Shown piece by piece: positions 55,610-64,000 of a stretch of 64,000 nt of DNA (its first letter is position 1; every line of letters starts with the position of its first letter). Where the stretch lies: contig OX465580.1 in NCBI GenBank assembly GCA_950022655.1, forward strand, positions 43,336,028-43,400,027, written 5' to 3'. Source of the DNA: Alentia gelatinosa (taxonomy: Eukaryota; Annelida; Polychaeta; Phyllodocida; Polynoidae). The position numbers and the translations under genes are program-made. Under the pieces are notes generated by a model. The model was given only the letters and a program-made list of their open reading frames with translations, was not told where the DNA came from and did not search any database.

Positions 55610-56500
55610 TCCTTGCACTTTACATTTGATCATATGATGGAATTTCGACGTTTGGTGGAAGAAATGGACAAAAAGAATAGTACATGTACTTTGACTTATG
55701 TTTAGCTTTGAGGTCATGGCAATGATGACGGTGCTCGCAGTCAGATTGAGTTGGGCCCTGGATCTCTGGTGGTTGATACGGTCCCCTCATATATGGGTAT
55801 GAAGGCTGGATCTGCTGACGCGGCTGCTCATGTCCAGGCCTCGAAGTAGTGGTATTCCCTGACCCTCGCGTTTTGGAGGACCCTGAATAATGTGTTGCCC
55901 CTTCACGACGTATTTAGATTGTTTTGTTACCTTATGGCAAACGGACTAGTTTATGTTGTGTTGTGGTTATACAGCTGTTCTGGGTGTTTTCTTGCTCTGC
56001 TCACAATGTAGTTTTGATAGTTTTGATAGGATGTGGTTGTATTATTTTTGCACACTATTTTGCTGGCTATGACGGATAATTTATGGGGAAAATTGTTGTT
56101 CTCTCATATCTAGAGACTCATGAGTACATAAAAAAAACTATGTTATGGATTATCTTATCTTACACTCAGACTACCTATGATTATTAATATAAAGAGAGAG
56201 GTTCCCACGGCCGGCCGCTCGCCCCTTGCCTCACCCTAGCCCCAGTTGTGGTTGCGGTAGTTAACTTCCCCACCGACGCCACCAATGTCTTCATTTCACC
56301 TTGTAGGCTGAGTAGTCAATGAATGATATGAATCTGGTGTACCATGGTGTACTGGTGGTCCACCCTGTCCGCCATTTTGTTTCCGACGTCTGCCGTGTGT
56401 AACATTTCCTTCCTCCTTCTCAATCTCGTTTTCTAAATCAGAAATACGACAATCATCCCGATGGGACCGCGCTTCGTAGTCGCGGTGACACGACAAACAC
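55610..56500 (-). other. Further coding-like minus-strand segment and LINE-like 3' end
   Basis: 55,880-55,620 reads as a proline/glutamine/histidine-rich frame (QPRQQIQPSYPYMRGPYQPP) without stops. 55,900-56,150 (plus) resembles the LINE 3' untranslated region at 23,560-23,700, including TAGGATGTGGT. 56,496-56,296 (minus) is a short charged frame. No gene model can be built. Confidence 0.2.
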
Positions 56501-56654
56501 CTCCTTATACTGAGTTTTTCCCACCAACCTTAACTATTATGATTTGGAGATAGGAGTCTGATGGAAGAACAATTTTTCGATCAAGCTCGTTCGGCAGACA
56601 GAGAGTTTGTGAGGCTGTCTCCGGCCCCAACCCTCGTCAGCTCCCTATCAGGTT

Positions 56655-56920
56655 CATGGATTAGACGGTGGGCATGTCTGTAGATGGGTAGGTACTAGCA
56701 ACAGGGTGGTGGGCAGGCAGGTTGGTGGGTGAAATGGTTGGTGAGTGGATAGGTTGGTAGGTCAGCTGGTTGGTGGGTAGGCAGTTTCGTGGATAGGTAG
56801 GTGGGACGGCTGGTGGGTAGGACGGTCAGTCGGTGGGCAGCTTAGTGGGTCGGAAGATCGATATGTGAACAGGTTGATGGGTGGGCAGGTTGGTGTGTAG
56901 GTAGGTCGGTGGATAGTGAG
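56655..56920. repeat. G/T-rich minisatellite (GGTGGGTAGGTTGGT-like)
   Basis: About 20 degenerate units of 12-16 bp built from GGTNGGT, ending at the inverted-repeat element at 56,921. Confidence 0.75.
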
Positions 56921-57331
56921 TTAGGGGCCCCTCCCACCTACTACGATTAAGTCTACGATTAACTCTTTTTCCGTGTCGGCGACAAACTGAAAAAATCGTG
57001 GAGGTGTCGCCAACGAACTCGTCAATTAGTCAGGTTTTGTCGCCGACGAACTCGCTGCTCACCGACGCGCTACGACGCACTACAACAAAAAAACGTTAAT
57101 CGTAGAGGCTCTACGATATTCAAACATGTTTGAATTTTGTAGTGCGTCGTAGTGCATCCGAAGGTTAATCGCAGAGCGCAGCAGTTTGTCGCCGCAAGGG
57201 GGCCTCCCACCTACTACGACGCACTACGACGCACTACGATTAAGTCTGCGATGGCAGCGTTTGTCGGCTGCCGTCGCAGACTTAATCGTAGTGCGTCGTA
57301 GTGCGTCGTAGTAGGTGGGAGGGCCCCCTAA
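56921..57331. mobile_element. Inverted-repeat element with 5-bp target duplication and internal hairpin
   Basis: Begins TTAGGGGCCCCTCCCACCTA and ends with the near reverse complement ...GTGGGAGGGCCCCCTAA. GTGAG directly precedes and follows it. The right half is an almost perfect hairpin: arms of about 60 bp (about 57,198-57,258 and 57,266-57,327) built on CTACGACGCACTACGACGCA. No ORF. Confidence 0.7.
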
Positions 57332-57369
57332 GTGAGAAAGATGGACCGTGCACAGAAACAAAAACCATT

Positions 57370-57652
57370 AGGCCCGGCGTCCACCTACTACGATAGAATC
57401 GTAGACCTCCCGATATGGCACCGATACAAAATGTCAAAATCGGTGCCATATCGGGAAGGTGCAAAATCGTAGACATATGTCTAGACATGCCAATCCACCA
57501 CGCATTGTATGGGGGTTTTATCGGTGTCTAATCGCAGAAACGTGGTCAACTGCCCCGATATTAGGGGACCTTCCGACGCGATTTTGATTTTTTATCGGGA
57601 GGTGCATCGTAGGGCATATCGGTGCCATATCGTAGTAGGTGGACGCCGGGCC
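57370..57652. mobile_element. MITE with TTA target duplication
   Basis: GGCCCGGCGTCCACCTACTA-CGAT at the left and its reverse complement at the right, flanked by TTA (57,367-57,369 and 57,653-57,655). Internal palindromes GATATGGCACCGAT / ATCGGTGCCATATC. The CCACCTACTACGA core is shared with the element at 56,921, so the two are probably related. TTA suggests a Harbinger-type family. Confidence 0.75.
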
Positions 57653-57655
57653 TTA

Positions 57656-58030
57656 TGCACATGGAGAAAACCATAACCAAGGCTAAATACCATGATGCCC
57701 ATGAAATAAGACGCCACCAAGGCCATACACCATGATGCGCAAGGGAAGAACCGTCACAAATGCCAAAACCATGATGCCCTAGGTCAGAATTAATGATGCC
57801 CATGGAGAAAAACATCACCAAAGCCAAATACCATGATGCCCATGGAGAAACCATCACCCCGACCAAAAACAATGATACCCATGCTGAAAACGTCTCCAAA
57901 GTTGAAAACCATGATACCCATGGAGAGAACCATCATCCAGACAAAATGTCATGGTGCCCATGGTGAACCATAATGCCTATGGAGAAAACCATCACCAAGG
58001 CTAAATTATGATGCCCATGGAGAATGATAT
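57656..58030. repeat. Minisatellite, unit about 38-40 bp
   Basis: Nine or so units based on CCATGATGCCCATGGAGAAA and ACCATCACCAAGGCCAAATA. The ORFs here are products of the repeat. Confidence 0.85.
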
Positions 58031-58044
58031 CTCTAAGGTCAAAA

Positions 58045-58290
58045 ATCATACTGCTCCTTAATCATATTGCCACTCAAACGTGCATTCACTCAACCATCAT
58101 ACTGCCCCTCAACAATACTGCCTTAAATCTATACTGCCCTTTAATCATACTGCCCTTGATTAATACTGCCCCTCAAAGTTACAGGTTTTCACCATACCTG
58201 CCTAAGGTTTCTTTCACTCTACTGCCCCTCAACCATACTGCCCCACATCATACTGCCCCTCAAACATAGTGCCCTAGAAGGGCAGTATGG
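58045..58290. repeat. Minisatellite CATACTGCCCCTCAA
   Basis: Degenerate units of about 16-20 bp. The reverse-complement array (TTGAGGGGCAGTATGG) is at 60,285-60,535, on the other side of the reverse transcriptase. Confidence 0.8.
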
Positions 58291-58313
58291 TTTAGGGGTA
58301 CTATGGTGAGTGA

Positions 58314-59624
58314 CCGCATTACACGGTCTCCCAACCTAAGCCAAATACCACGCACGATGAGAAAACCGCATTACGCGGTCTCTCGAAAAATAACGACATC
58401 GTTATCAAACCTGCAGACAAAGGTGGAGCCACCGTAATTATGGACACAGTAGACTACATAAAAGAAGCAGACCGACAGTTGAATGACTGCAACACCTATG
58501 AAGCACTCACGAGCGACCTCACAAAAACCATCTATGATAAGGTTGAGGCCAAAATAGAAGAGATGAAGGGAGAGGGAGAAATAAGCAAAAAGATGACTGG
58601 GGCACTTCAGACAGTAAATCCAAGAGCTCTCAACATCTACTTTCTCCCCAAAATCCACAAAAAAGAAAGACCGCCACCGGGCAGACCTGTTGTCTCAGGC
58701 AATGGCTGTGCGACGGAAAAAATCTCGGCTTTTGTGGATAGCTTCCTAAAACCGTTGGTTCCAAAAATCAAATCCTATATAAAGGACACTAACGATTTTG
58801 TGTCCAGGATAGAGGATTTGAATGACTGGGGAAAAGGAGTGTTAATCGGAACTCTAGATGTGAGATCTCTATACACCAACATCCCCAACCAGGAAGGTAT
58901 AGAAGCGGTGAGAGACAAATTGGAAAAAAACAGACCAGGAAAAATGAAACCTTCCAACAAGTCCATAGTAGACCTTCTGGAGATAGTGCTGAAAAACAAC
59001 AATGTGGTTTTCAACGGAAAGCACTATATCCAAACCAGAGGCACTGCAATGGGGACAAGGCTGGCCCCTTCACACGCAAACCGTTTTATGGAAAAGGTTG
59101 AGACCGCAATCCTCTCGGATTACGAACTCCAGCCAAGCGTATGGTGGCGTTACATTGACGATATCTTCTTCATTTGGAAACATGGAGAGGACCAACTGTC
59201 AAGATGGATCGAATACCTCAACACGAAGCACCATTCGATCAAATTCACAGAGGAACACTCTGCGAATGAAGTCTGCTTTCTAGAAACAAAGGTAAAGGTG
59301 AAGGCCGGGAAGTTATACACCGACCTATACACCAAACCCACGGATGCCAATACATACCTGCGGTACGATTCAGCACATCCACCGGCTACAAAAAGGAGCC
59401 TCCCATACTCGCAGCTACTCCGCATCAAGAGAATTTGTGGAAATAGAGACGATTATGAGAAACATGCCTCGGAAAAATTGTCACAATTCCGAGAGAAAGG
59501 CTACCCCGCAGAAATCCTGAGGGACTGCAAAAACCGAGTAGACACCCAGGACAGGGTAAACCTACTGCGACCAGGGAAAATCCCTAAAGTGGAAGACCAG
59601 GACAAGACTTTCCTGATCACCTGA
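58314..59624 (+). pseudogene. Penelope-like element reverse transcriptase (5'-truncated)
   Basis: The frame is open from 58,314 although the first ATG is at 58,440. Before that ATG it already reads ALRGLSKNNDIVIKPADKGG, the conserved N-terminal RT block of Penelope-like elements, so a full ORF once started upstream. Further blocks: FLPKIHK, PGRPVVSGNG, LDVRSLYTNIP, TRGTAMGTRLAPSHAN, WWRYIDDIFFIW (intact YIDD), VCFLETKV, LYTKPTDANTYL and SLPYSQLLRIKRIC. The frame is uninterrupted to the TGA at 59,624, so decay is recent. No GIY-YIG endonuclease could be read downstream, so the 3' part is lost, in another frame, or the lineage lacks it. Confidence 0.85.
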
Positions 59625-59773
59625 TCCTGATCTGGGAAGAGATTGTCAACATAGCTGATTACATTACTCGATCTACCCTATCCGAAACCTACCTGATTTT
59701 CCGACTCCATCCGCTGCAAAGTAATGCACATTCTCTTCACAAATCTCCACGGGAGACATAGTCGATACCGCGT

Positions 59774-59800
59774 CTGATGATGCTCAGTAAGAGTTGAAAC
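59774..59800 (+). ncRNA. Hammerhead-ribozyme-like core
   Basis: CTGATGA, a short stem-loop (GCTC-AGTAA-GAGT) and GAAAC have the spacing of a hammerhead catalytic core. CGCGT just before the core can pair with ACGCG at about 59,826, as stem I would. Stem III is not convincing. Hammerheads are known in Penelope-like elements, which makes the position 150 bp after the RT frame meaningful. Confidence 0.35.
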
Positions 59801-60284
59801 CACGAATCCATCTTAATCCTCCACAACGCGACACTGTTCACAACAGAATACGGATGCTGAACAAGGGCAGATGTCCATGTCAACACCACGCGAGTATTTT
59901 GGTCTGTCACGGTCTCATACCATTAGAAATAGTAGGCACCAACCAAGCACCAGCTTCAGTGCCACTCTAGGTACAAGCGAGTGTGTTTGCAGGACACCCA
60001 GCTCAGACATCGCGGGGAGAGGCCGGCTACCAGCGAAGCCGACATTAAAAAACACTGTAAACTGAGAGGACACAGCGAAGTTTCGCTGGTCCCGAACAGA
60101 CCGCACCTGTAACTAGGGCACAAGATTTTGTTTGGCGAGCGACAGCCAATCAAAACGGAGGAAATCTGTGACAGAGTCAACAAGGTAGAGAGCTCGGACA
60201 CGGGTAGGCATTCGTGGTAGCGTACCGGTACGCCGCGTCATCCAAACATTACTATGGTGAGGGACAGTAGGTTTAGGGGAATTA

Positions 60285-60535
60285 CAATCCCAGAGGCAGT
60301 GTAGTTGAGGGGCAGTATAGTTAAGGGGCAGTATTGCTGAGGGGAACTACAGTTGAGGGTACTATGATGAGGGGCAGATTTGTTCAGGGGTAGTATTGTG
60401 GAGAGGAAGTAAGATTCAGGGGCAATATAGTGAGGGGCAGTATGATTTGATGCAATTTGATCCAGAGCCAGTATGGTGAGAGGCGGTATGGTCAGGGGCA
60501 AAATATGATTATGGGGCAGTATGGTTCAGGGCTTG
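60285..60535. repeat. Minisatellite TTGAGGGGCAGTATGG
   Basis: About a dozen degenerate units, the inverted counterpart of the array at 58,045-58,290. Confidence 0.8.
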
Positions 60536-60546
60536 CATGATGGAGA

Positions 60547-60665
60547 GTTAGGGTTAGGAAAAGGGATAGGATAAAGGTTGGGGATAGGAATAAGGATAAG
60601 TGTAGGGTTAGGGTTAGGGATAGGGACAGGGTTAGGGTTAGGGATAGGGACAGGGTTAGGGTTTG
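60547..60665 (+). repeat. Interstitial telomere-like repeats (TTAGGG variants)
   Basis: Runs of GGGTTA and GGGATA/GGGACA variants, with three pure GGGTTAGGGTTAGGG stretches. The degeneracy and flanking single-copy DNA show this is not a chromosome end. Confidence 0.85.
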
Positions 60666-60723
60666 GTTATCTAGAATAGATGGGCAGTATAGTTCATGGG
60701 TAGTGTGATAACATATACCATTT

Positions 60724-60996
60724 TTGACGATGAATATTTTAGCAATGGATGGATTTTTGACAATGAATGGAAAGTGTGGATTCCAATTGGTGTCTGACAC
60801 TACAACACAGATTACCATTGCATACTTGGATTACCAATGGAAAGCACAGGGACCTCAAACGAAAGGCGTGCAGTTTACCTTCAAATTGATACATCAAATT
60901 GATACTTTGGTACCTCAAAGGGTATTTGTCACAGATAACTCCTGCCCAGATTCTCTACTGGAACACAATCTCCTGGTGCAAATGGTGGGGGTCTGA
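60724..60996 (+). CDS. Short ORF, possible transposase fragment
   Basis: 90 codons (ATG at 60,724). The stretch PQRVFVTDNSCPDSLL has the look of a DDE-type V.TDN.C motif found in some transposases, but no partner residues are visible. Weak. Confidence 0.2.
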   Translation: MTMNILAMDGFLTMNGKCGFQLVSDTTTQITIAYLDYQWKAQGPQTKGVQFTFKLIHQIDTLVPQRVFVTDNSCPDSLLEHNLLVQMVGV

Positions 60997-61019
60997 TTTC
61001 TCTGAGACTCAAGATTCAA

Positions 61020-62810
61020 ATAGGGGTAATTGTAGCCAGCGAATTCCATTAACAAAGTACAGAATCTGATTAGATTTTGATCTTAGCCAAAAATGTACAC
61101 CCTGCTAAATTGCTGTATTGCGGGAAAATTGTCGATTTTCCAGAAAAATCTGCATACACATGTGATTTATGAATGGCCCCTAATGAACTTAGACTCAAAA
61201 GTGGTTAACTCAGTATGACGCGTCTGCAAGCTGGAGCGCGCCGCGTCTGCAAGTCGCCAACAAACCACCCCCGGGCCGCTAAACGGCCAACCCACAGCCC
61301 GTCAAGTTGTCGCTACTGAGAACAAAAAGCGGCGATCTTCAGAGTAAAAGAGATCTGAACAACTCATTTAGGTACAAGGAAGTTACCATGCCTAACGATC
61401 TAGCCCCCGCGGAACTCCTAAAAACTAGAGTTGCACAACAAACTGCCGTCGCCCTAAGTCGCATTCCGAATGTCACCTGCAAAGTAAGGCCACTCAAAGA
61501 AAAACCCTCTTTTTGCATCACCAAACCATGAAAAATATGATATGGGCGATTTTCTCCTTTTTTTCTGCTGGATAAAAGATGGCCTTTGAAGTTTCATAAA
61601 ATGGGCTTCAGACAAAGTTTGACAATAGGTGGCAGCACAGAACTATTGGTTGTGTAGGCAGTATAAAGAGAGATGTGAATACCACCGTTGGAATATTTAG
61701 GAACACCTAATACCACGTTGAATGCATTCCTGACATCAGGAGGTTTGATTTGACACCAAATATACATACCTCTCTTAATGTCTATGAAGGTTCATCTTGT
61801 TAAAAAAGTTTAAAAAAAACAATCTTCTAAAAACGTTTTTGCTGATGCGCAAAACTCTCCAACTAATAGGTCGCATCCAATCCATTAGCCTTTGATAGTA
61901 ACATCAGCAAGCCCTTTGATATCAGCGTCCGCTACGAAACCTCAGCAGACCACACCACTATGTAGGTGGATATGATATATATTATAATAAATTGACATAG
62001 CTTCCATGTGTCTAAAACATATTCATAACAGTGAAGCCTTCCAACTATTATAATGCAGATGCTTTGCTGCTTTTCTAAATGGGCAAGATATGACCGATAT
62101 CAAAGAATATATGATTCCTCACTCTCCTAGCAGAGATCCGGTGCTCAACTTCCTGCGGCCGCTTGTATCTCTGCACCAACCTGCCTGTTTGGGACCAAAT
62201 CTGTCCCATACGCCATGGGACCAAATCTGTCCCATACGCCAGTTTTTCAAATATCCTAAATTCTTTCGCTTTGTGCAGTATTTTGCATTCTACATGTATA
62301 AAAAGATGCACATATTACATGATAAATGACTTACACTAGTTTCTGTAACTTGATATTTAGAATCAGACATAGTATCAGGGATTACTTTCTTCAGTGGGAA
62401 GCACCTCATGTGTTGCAGAGTTTTGTTTGTCAACATGACACATGTTCCCACTCGAAGGGGCAGTCTAAGCAAGAGTGGATTCACATTATAAATGGGTTAA
62501 AATCTTAAAAAGAAGCAGCTGGATTGTCTCTGAAGCTCCTTTAATAATTCCCATATTTCCCAATTCATGATATATAAGTTGTTTGACTTTTATAACATTT
62601 GACAGGTGCCTTGTTTTGAATCCGAAATGTTAGCTGGTCCCTCCCGTCTTTAGTGGATACCTAGGGAACCAGTGTATGACGTCAGTGGGTCAGGGCAGAA
62701 ATTAGTAAGCGCTAGCGCCGCTAGAGATCTGCTTGTAGAGTTATGATTCCTTGCACTATTTTAGAGAGGACGGCGCCTCAGAAATAATACCATTGAGGAA
62801 TATCCCTCAG
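61020..62810. other. No gene recognised
   Basis: One 74-codon ORF (61,307-61,531, plus) with PNDLAPAELLKTRVAQQTAV resembles a retroelement ORF1 tail but is too short to name. The rest is AT-rich. The part next to 62,817 would be the 3' untranslated region of the receptor gene that follows. Confidence 0.4.
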
Positions 62811-62816
62811 AATTCT

Positions 62817-63908
62817 CTAGAGATTTTGTCTCTTGAAGACCTTCCTAGTAAGTGTGTCTCTAAACTGCGGATTGCCATATGTATAACACAGTGGGTTGAG
62901 GAGGCTATTCAAATAGGCCAACCAGTAGCCAGCGGTAAGGAACCAGCGACCGACTAAGCCAGGATAGACAGCATTACAAAGCAGCGCTATGCCCACCGGG
63001 GACCAGCAGAAGGTAAAGGTTATCCACAAGAAGCCGATAGTTCGTACAGCCTTCACCTGACTCCTCATGATCGACTTCCTTAACGTGAAACTAGCTACAT
63101 TATGGCTGTCTCTCCTATTGGCATCATCGACGCAAGAATCTTGAGGTGCATCTTGTCTGTGAACATCCTCCGAGTCTATTGATGAGCAGATGTTCCTCGT
63201 GGCATTTGGCAGGATGCGGGGCACGGGTGGTGCAGAAGATACAACTCGGCGTGTGATCCGAAAAACACATAGATATACAGCAGAGGTATAGAGCATGGGT
63301 ACCCACAGCAAGCAGGTTGTAACTATCACGGTCATGGGGGCATCATTAACGAAATGGGCTTGGCAATTACATTCTGCTCCTTTTGGGTCACTCCAGACTT
63401 GCTGTGTTAATCCAATCAGGAGAGAGAAAACGGCTATTGTCAGCAGCCAGACTATTCCCAGTGATGTCTTAGCGACGGTTGGCGATCTGCGGACTGGGTA
63501 GCTGAGAGGGGCAGCCAGACACAGGTAGCGATCAGTGGCGATGTAGCAAAGAGTGTTGATACTGACAGCACAGAGTGAGTAATCAGCCATGTTCCAGAGC
63601 AGACAGAGTGTCTCTCCGAGTGGCCAATAGCCAAATATCGTCTGCACCGTCCAAAGAGGCACAACAACTACACCGATTAGTATGTCTGCGAGCGCCAACG
63701 ACGTCATGAAGTAAGTGTTGGGGTGACGCAGGCGTGGATCCAGTGATGCAACGTAGAAGACGAGAGACTGGGCAGTAGTGATGAGGACAGTGAGAATACT
63801 GCCAAGGATGGCGTTTACTATGGTTCCTGCGAGACTCGGGTGGGCGCAGTGCAGTGTGTCTCGACAGGCATGGGTGCCTGGCATCGTGCTGTTATGGCAA
63901 CCCTCCAT
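62817..63908 (-). CDS. Aminergic-type class A GPCR, intronless (363 aa)
   Basis: A seven-helix plasma-membrane receptor. Visible hallmarks by Ballesteros-Weinstein number: D75 (2.50) in SLALAD, C102 (3.25), D109 (3.32, the amine-binding aspartate), D126-R127-Y128, FCWSP with W302 (6.48), W329 (7.40) and Y332 (7.43), and NSLLNPLCY (N338-Y342). D3.32 with W7.40/Y7.43 is the monoamine/acetylcholine receptor signature. DY at 3.32-3.33 and the GYWL..LNS..NP helix 7 resemble muscarinic and histamine H3-type receptors, but the muscarinic Y6.51/N6.52 pair is V/G here, so the ligand is open. Position 1.50 is Q47 rather than Asn. N6 (NST) may be glycosylated. The third intracellular loop is about 65 residues. 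The whole receptor is one exon. Confidence 0.88.
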   Translation of the reverse strand: MEGCHNSTMPGTHACRDTLHCAHPSLAGTIVNAILGSILTVLITTAQSLVFYVASLDPRLRHPNTYFMTSLALADILIGVVVVPLWTVQTIFGYWPLGETLCLLWNMADYSLCAVSINTLCYIATDRYLCLAAPLSYPVRRSPTVAKTSLGIVWLLTIAVFSLLIGLTQQVWSDPKGAECNCQAHFVNDAPMTVIVTTCLLWVPMLYTSAVYLCVFRITRRVVSSAPPVPRILPNATRNICSSIDSEDVHRQDAPQDSCVDDANRRDSHNVASFTLRKSIMRSQVKAVRTIGFLWITFTFCWSPVGIALLCNAVYPGLVGRWFLTAGYWLAYLNSLLNPLCYTYGNPQFRDTLTRKVFKRQNL

Positions 63909-64000
63909 CTATACCTAAAAAGCAACAAATGAGTTATTTTCTATCGATAGGTGTGCAGACTAAAAAGACAATAGGCCCTACATATAAATAGGTATGTATG

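Noticed and set aside
57561..57899. 112-codon minus-strand ORF
   Set aside because: It reads through the MITE end and the 38-bp minisatellite.
58045..60535. CRISPR-like look of the short repeats
   Set aside because: Units are degenerate, directly adjoining, without unique spacers of constant length, and the genome is eukaryotic. They are minisatellites.
60547..60665. Chromosome end
   Set aside because: The TTAGGG repeats are short, degenerate and followed by more than 3 kb of ordinary DNA and a GPCR gene.

Overview
The window is metazoan nuclear DNA. It is AT-rich, has large introns and is dense with transposons. Coding capacity sits in short exons with GT/AG borders and phase-matched introns, so most real exons are shorter than any long ORF. 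A large C-type-lectin/sushi receptor gene, SOUL-type and aminergic-GPCR genes, Ty3/mag-like and Penelope-like retroelements and TTAGGG-type repeats suggest an invertebrate deuterostome, possibly a lancelet. The organism is an inference, not a reading.

Layout. 1-4.6 kb: possibly the 3' end of a plus-strand gene, then featureless DNA. 4.9-7.3 kb: a decayed Ty3 gag/protease relic between two inverted arrays of one 63-bp minisatellite. 7.9-11.3 kb (minus): a five-exon SOUL/heme-binding-protein gene whose phases all join. 13.7-15.6 kb: hairpin and nested inverted-repeat elements. 15,794-20,565: a complete but frame-broken Ty3/mag-like LTR retrotransposon (minus) with 172-bp LTRs and 5-bp target duplications. 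21.7-24.0 kb: a broken LINE (plus).

24.5-50.4 kb (minus) is one gene for a type I membrane protein of about 1,246 residues: signal peptide, a short unassigned region, a C-type lectin domain on two exons, fifteen sushi (CCP) domains each on one phase-1 exon, then a transmembrane segment and short tail. The layout recalls a selectin without the EGF module, but the lectin domain has lost its sugar-binding motifs. Its introns carry many mobile elements: a Harbinger-like element 28 bp from a splice donor, a 397-bp element with 9-bp target duplications, foldback elements, LTR fragments and TA repeats.

50.7-56.5 kb: a divergent unassigned ORF and weak coding-like fragments. 56.6-60.7 kb: a repeat hub of G-rich minisatellite, two inverted-repeat elements, two more minisatellites, a Penelope-like reverse transcriptase flanked by the same minisatellite in opposite orientations, a hammerhead-like core and telomere-like repeats. 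62,817-63,908 (minus): an intronless aminergic-type GPCR. No tRNA, rRNA or CRISPR was seen.
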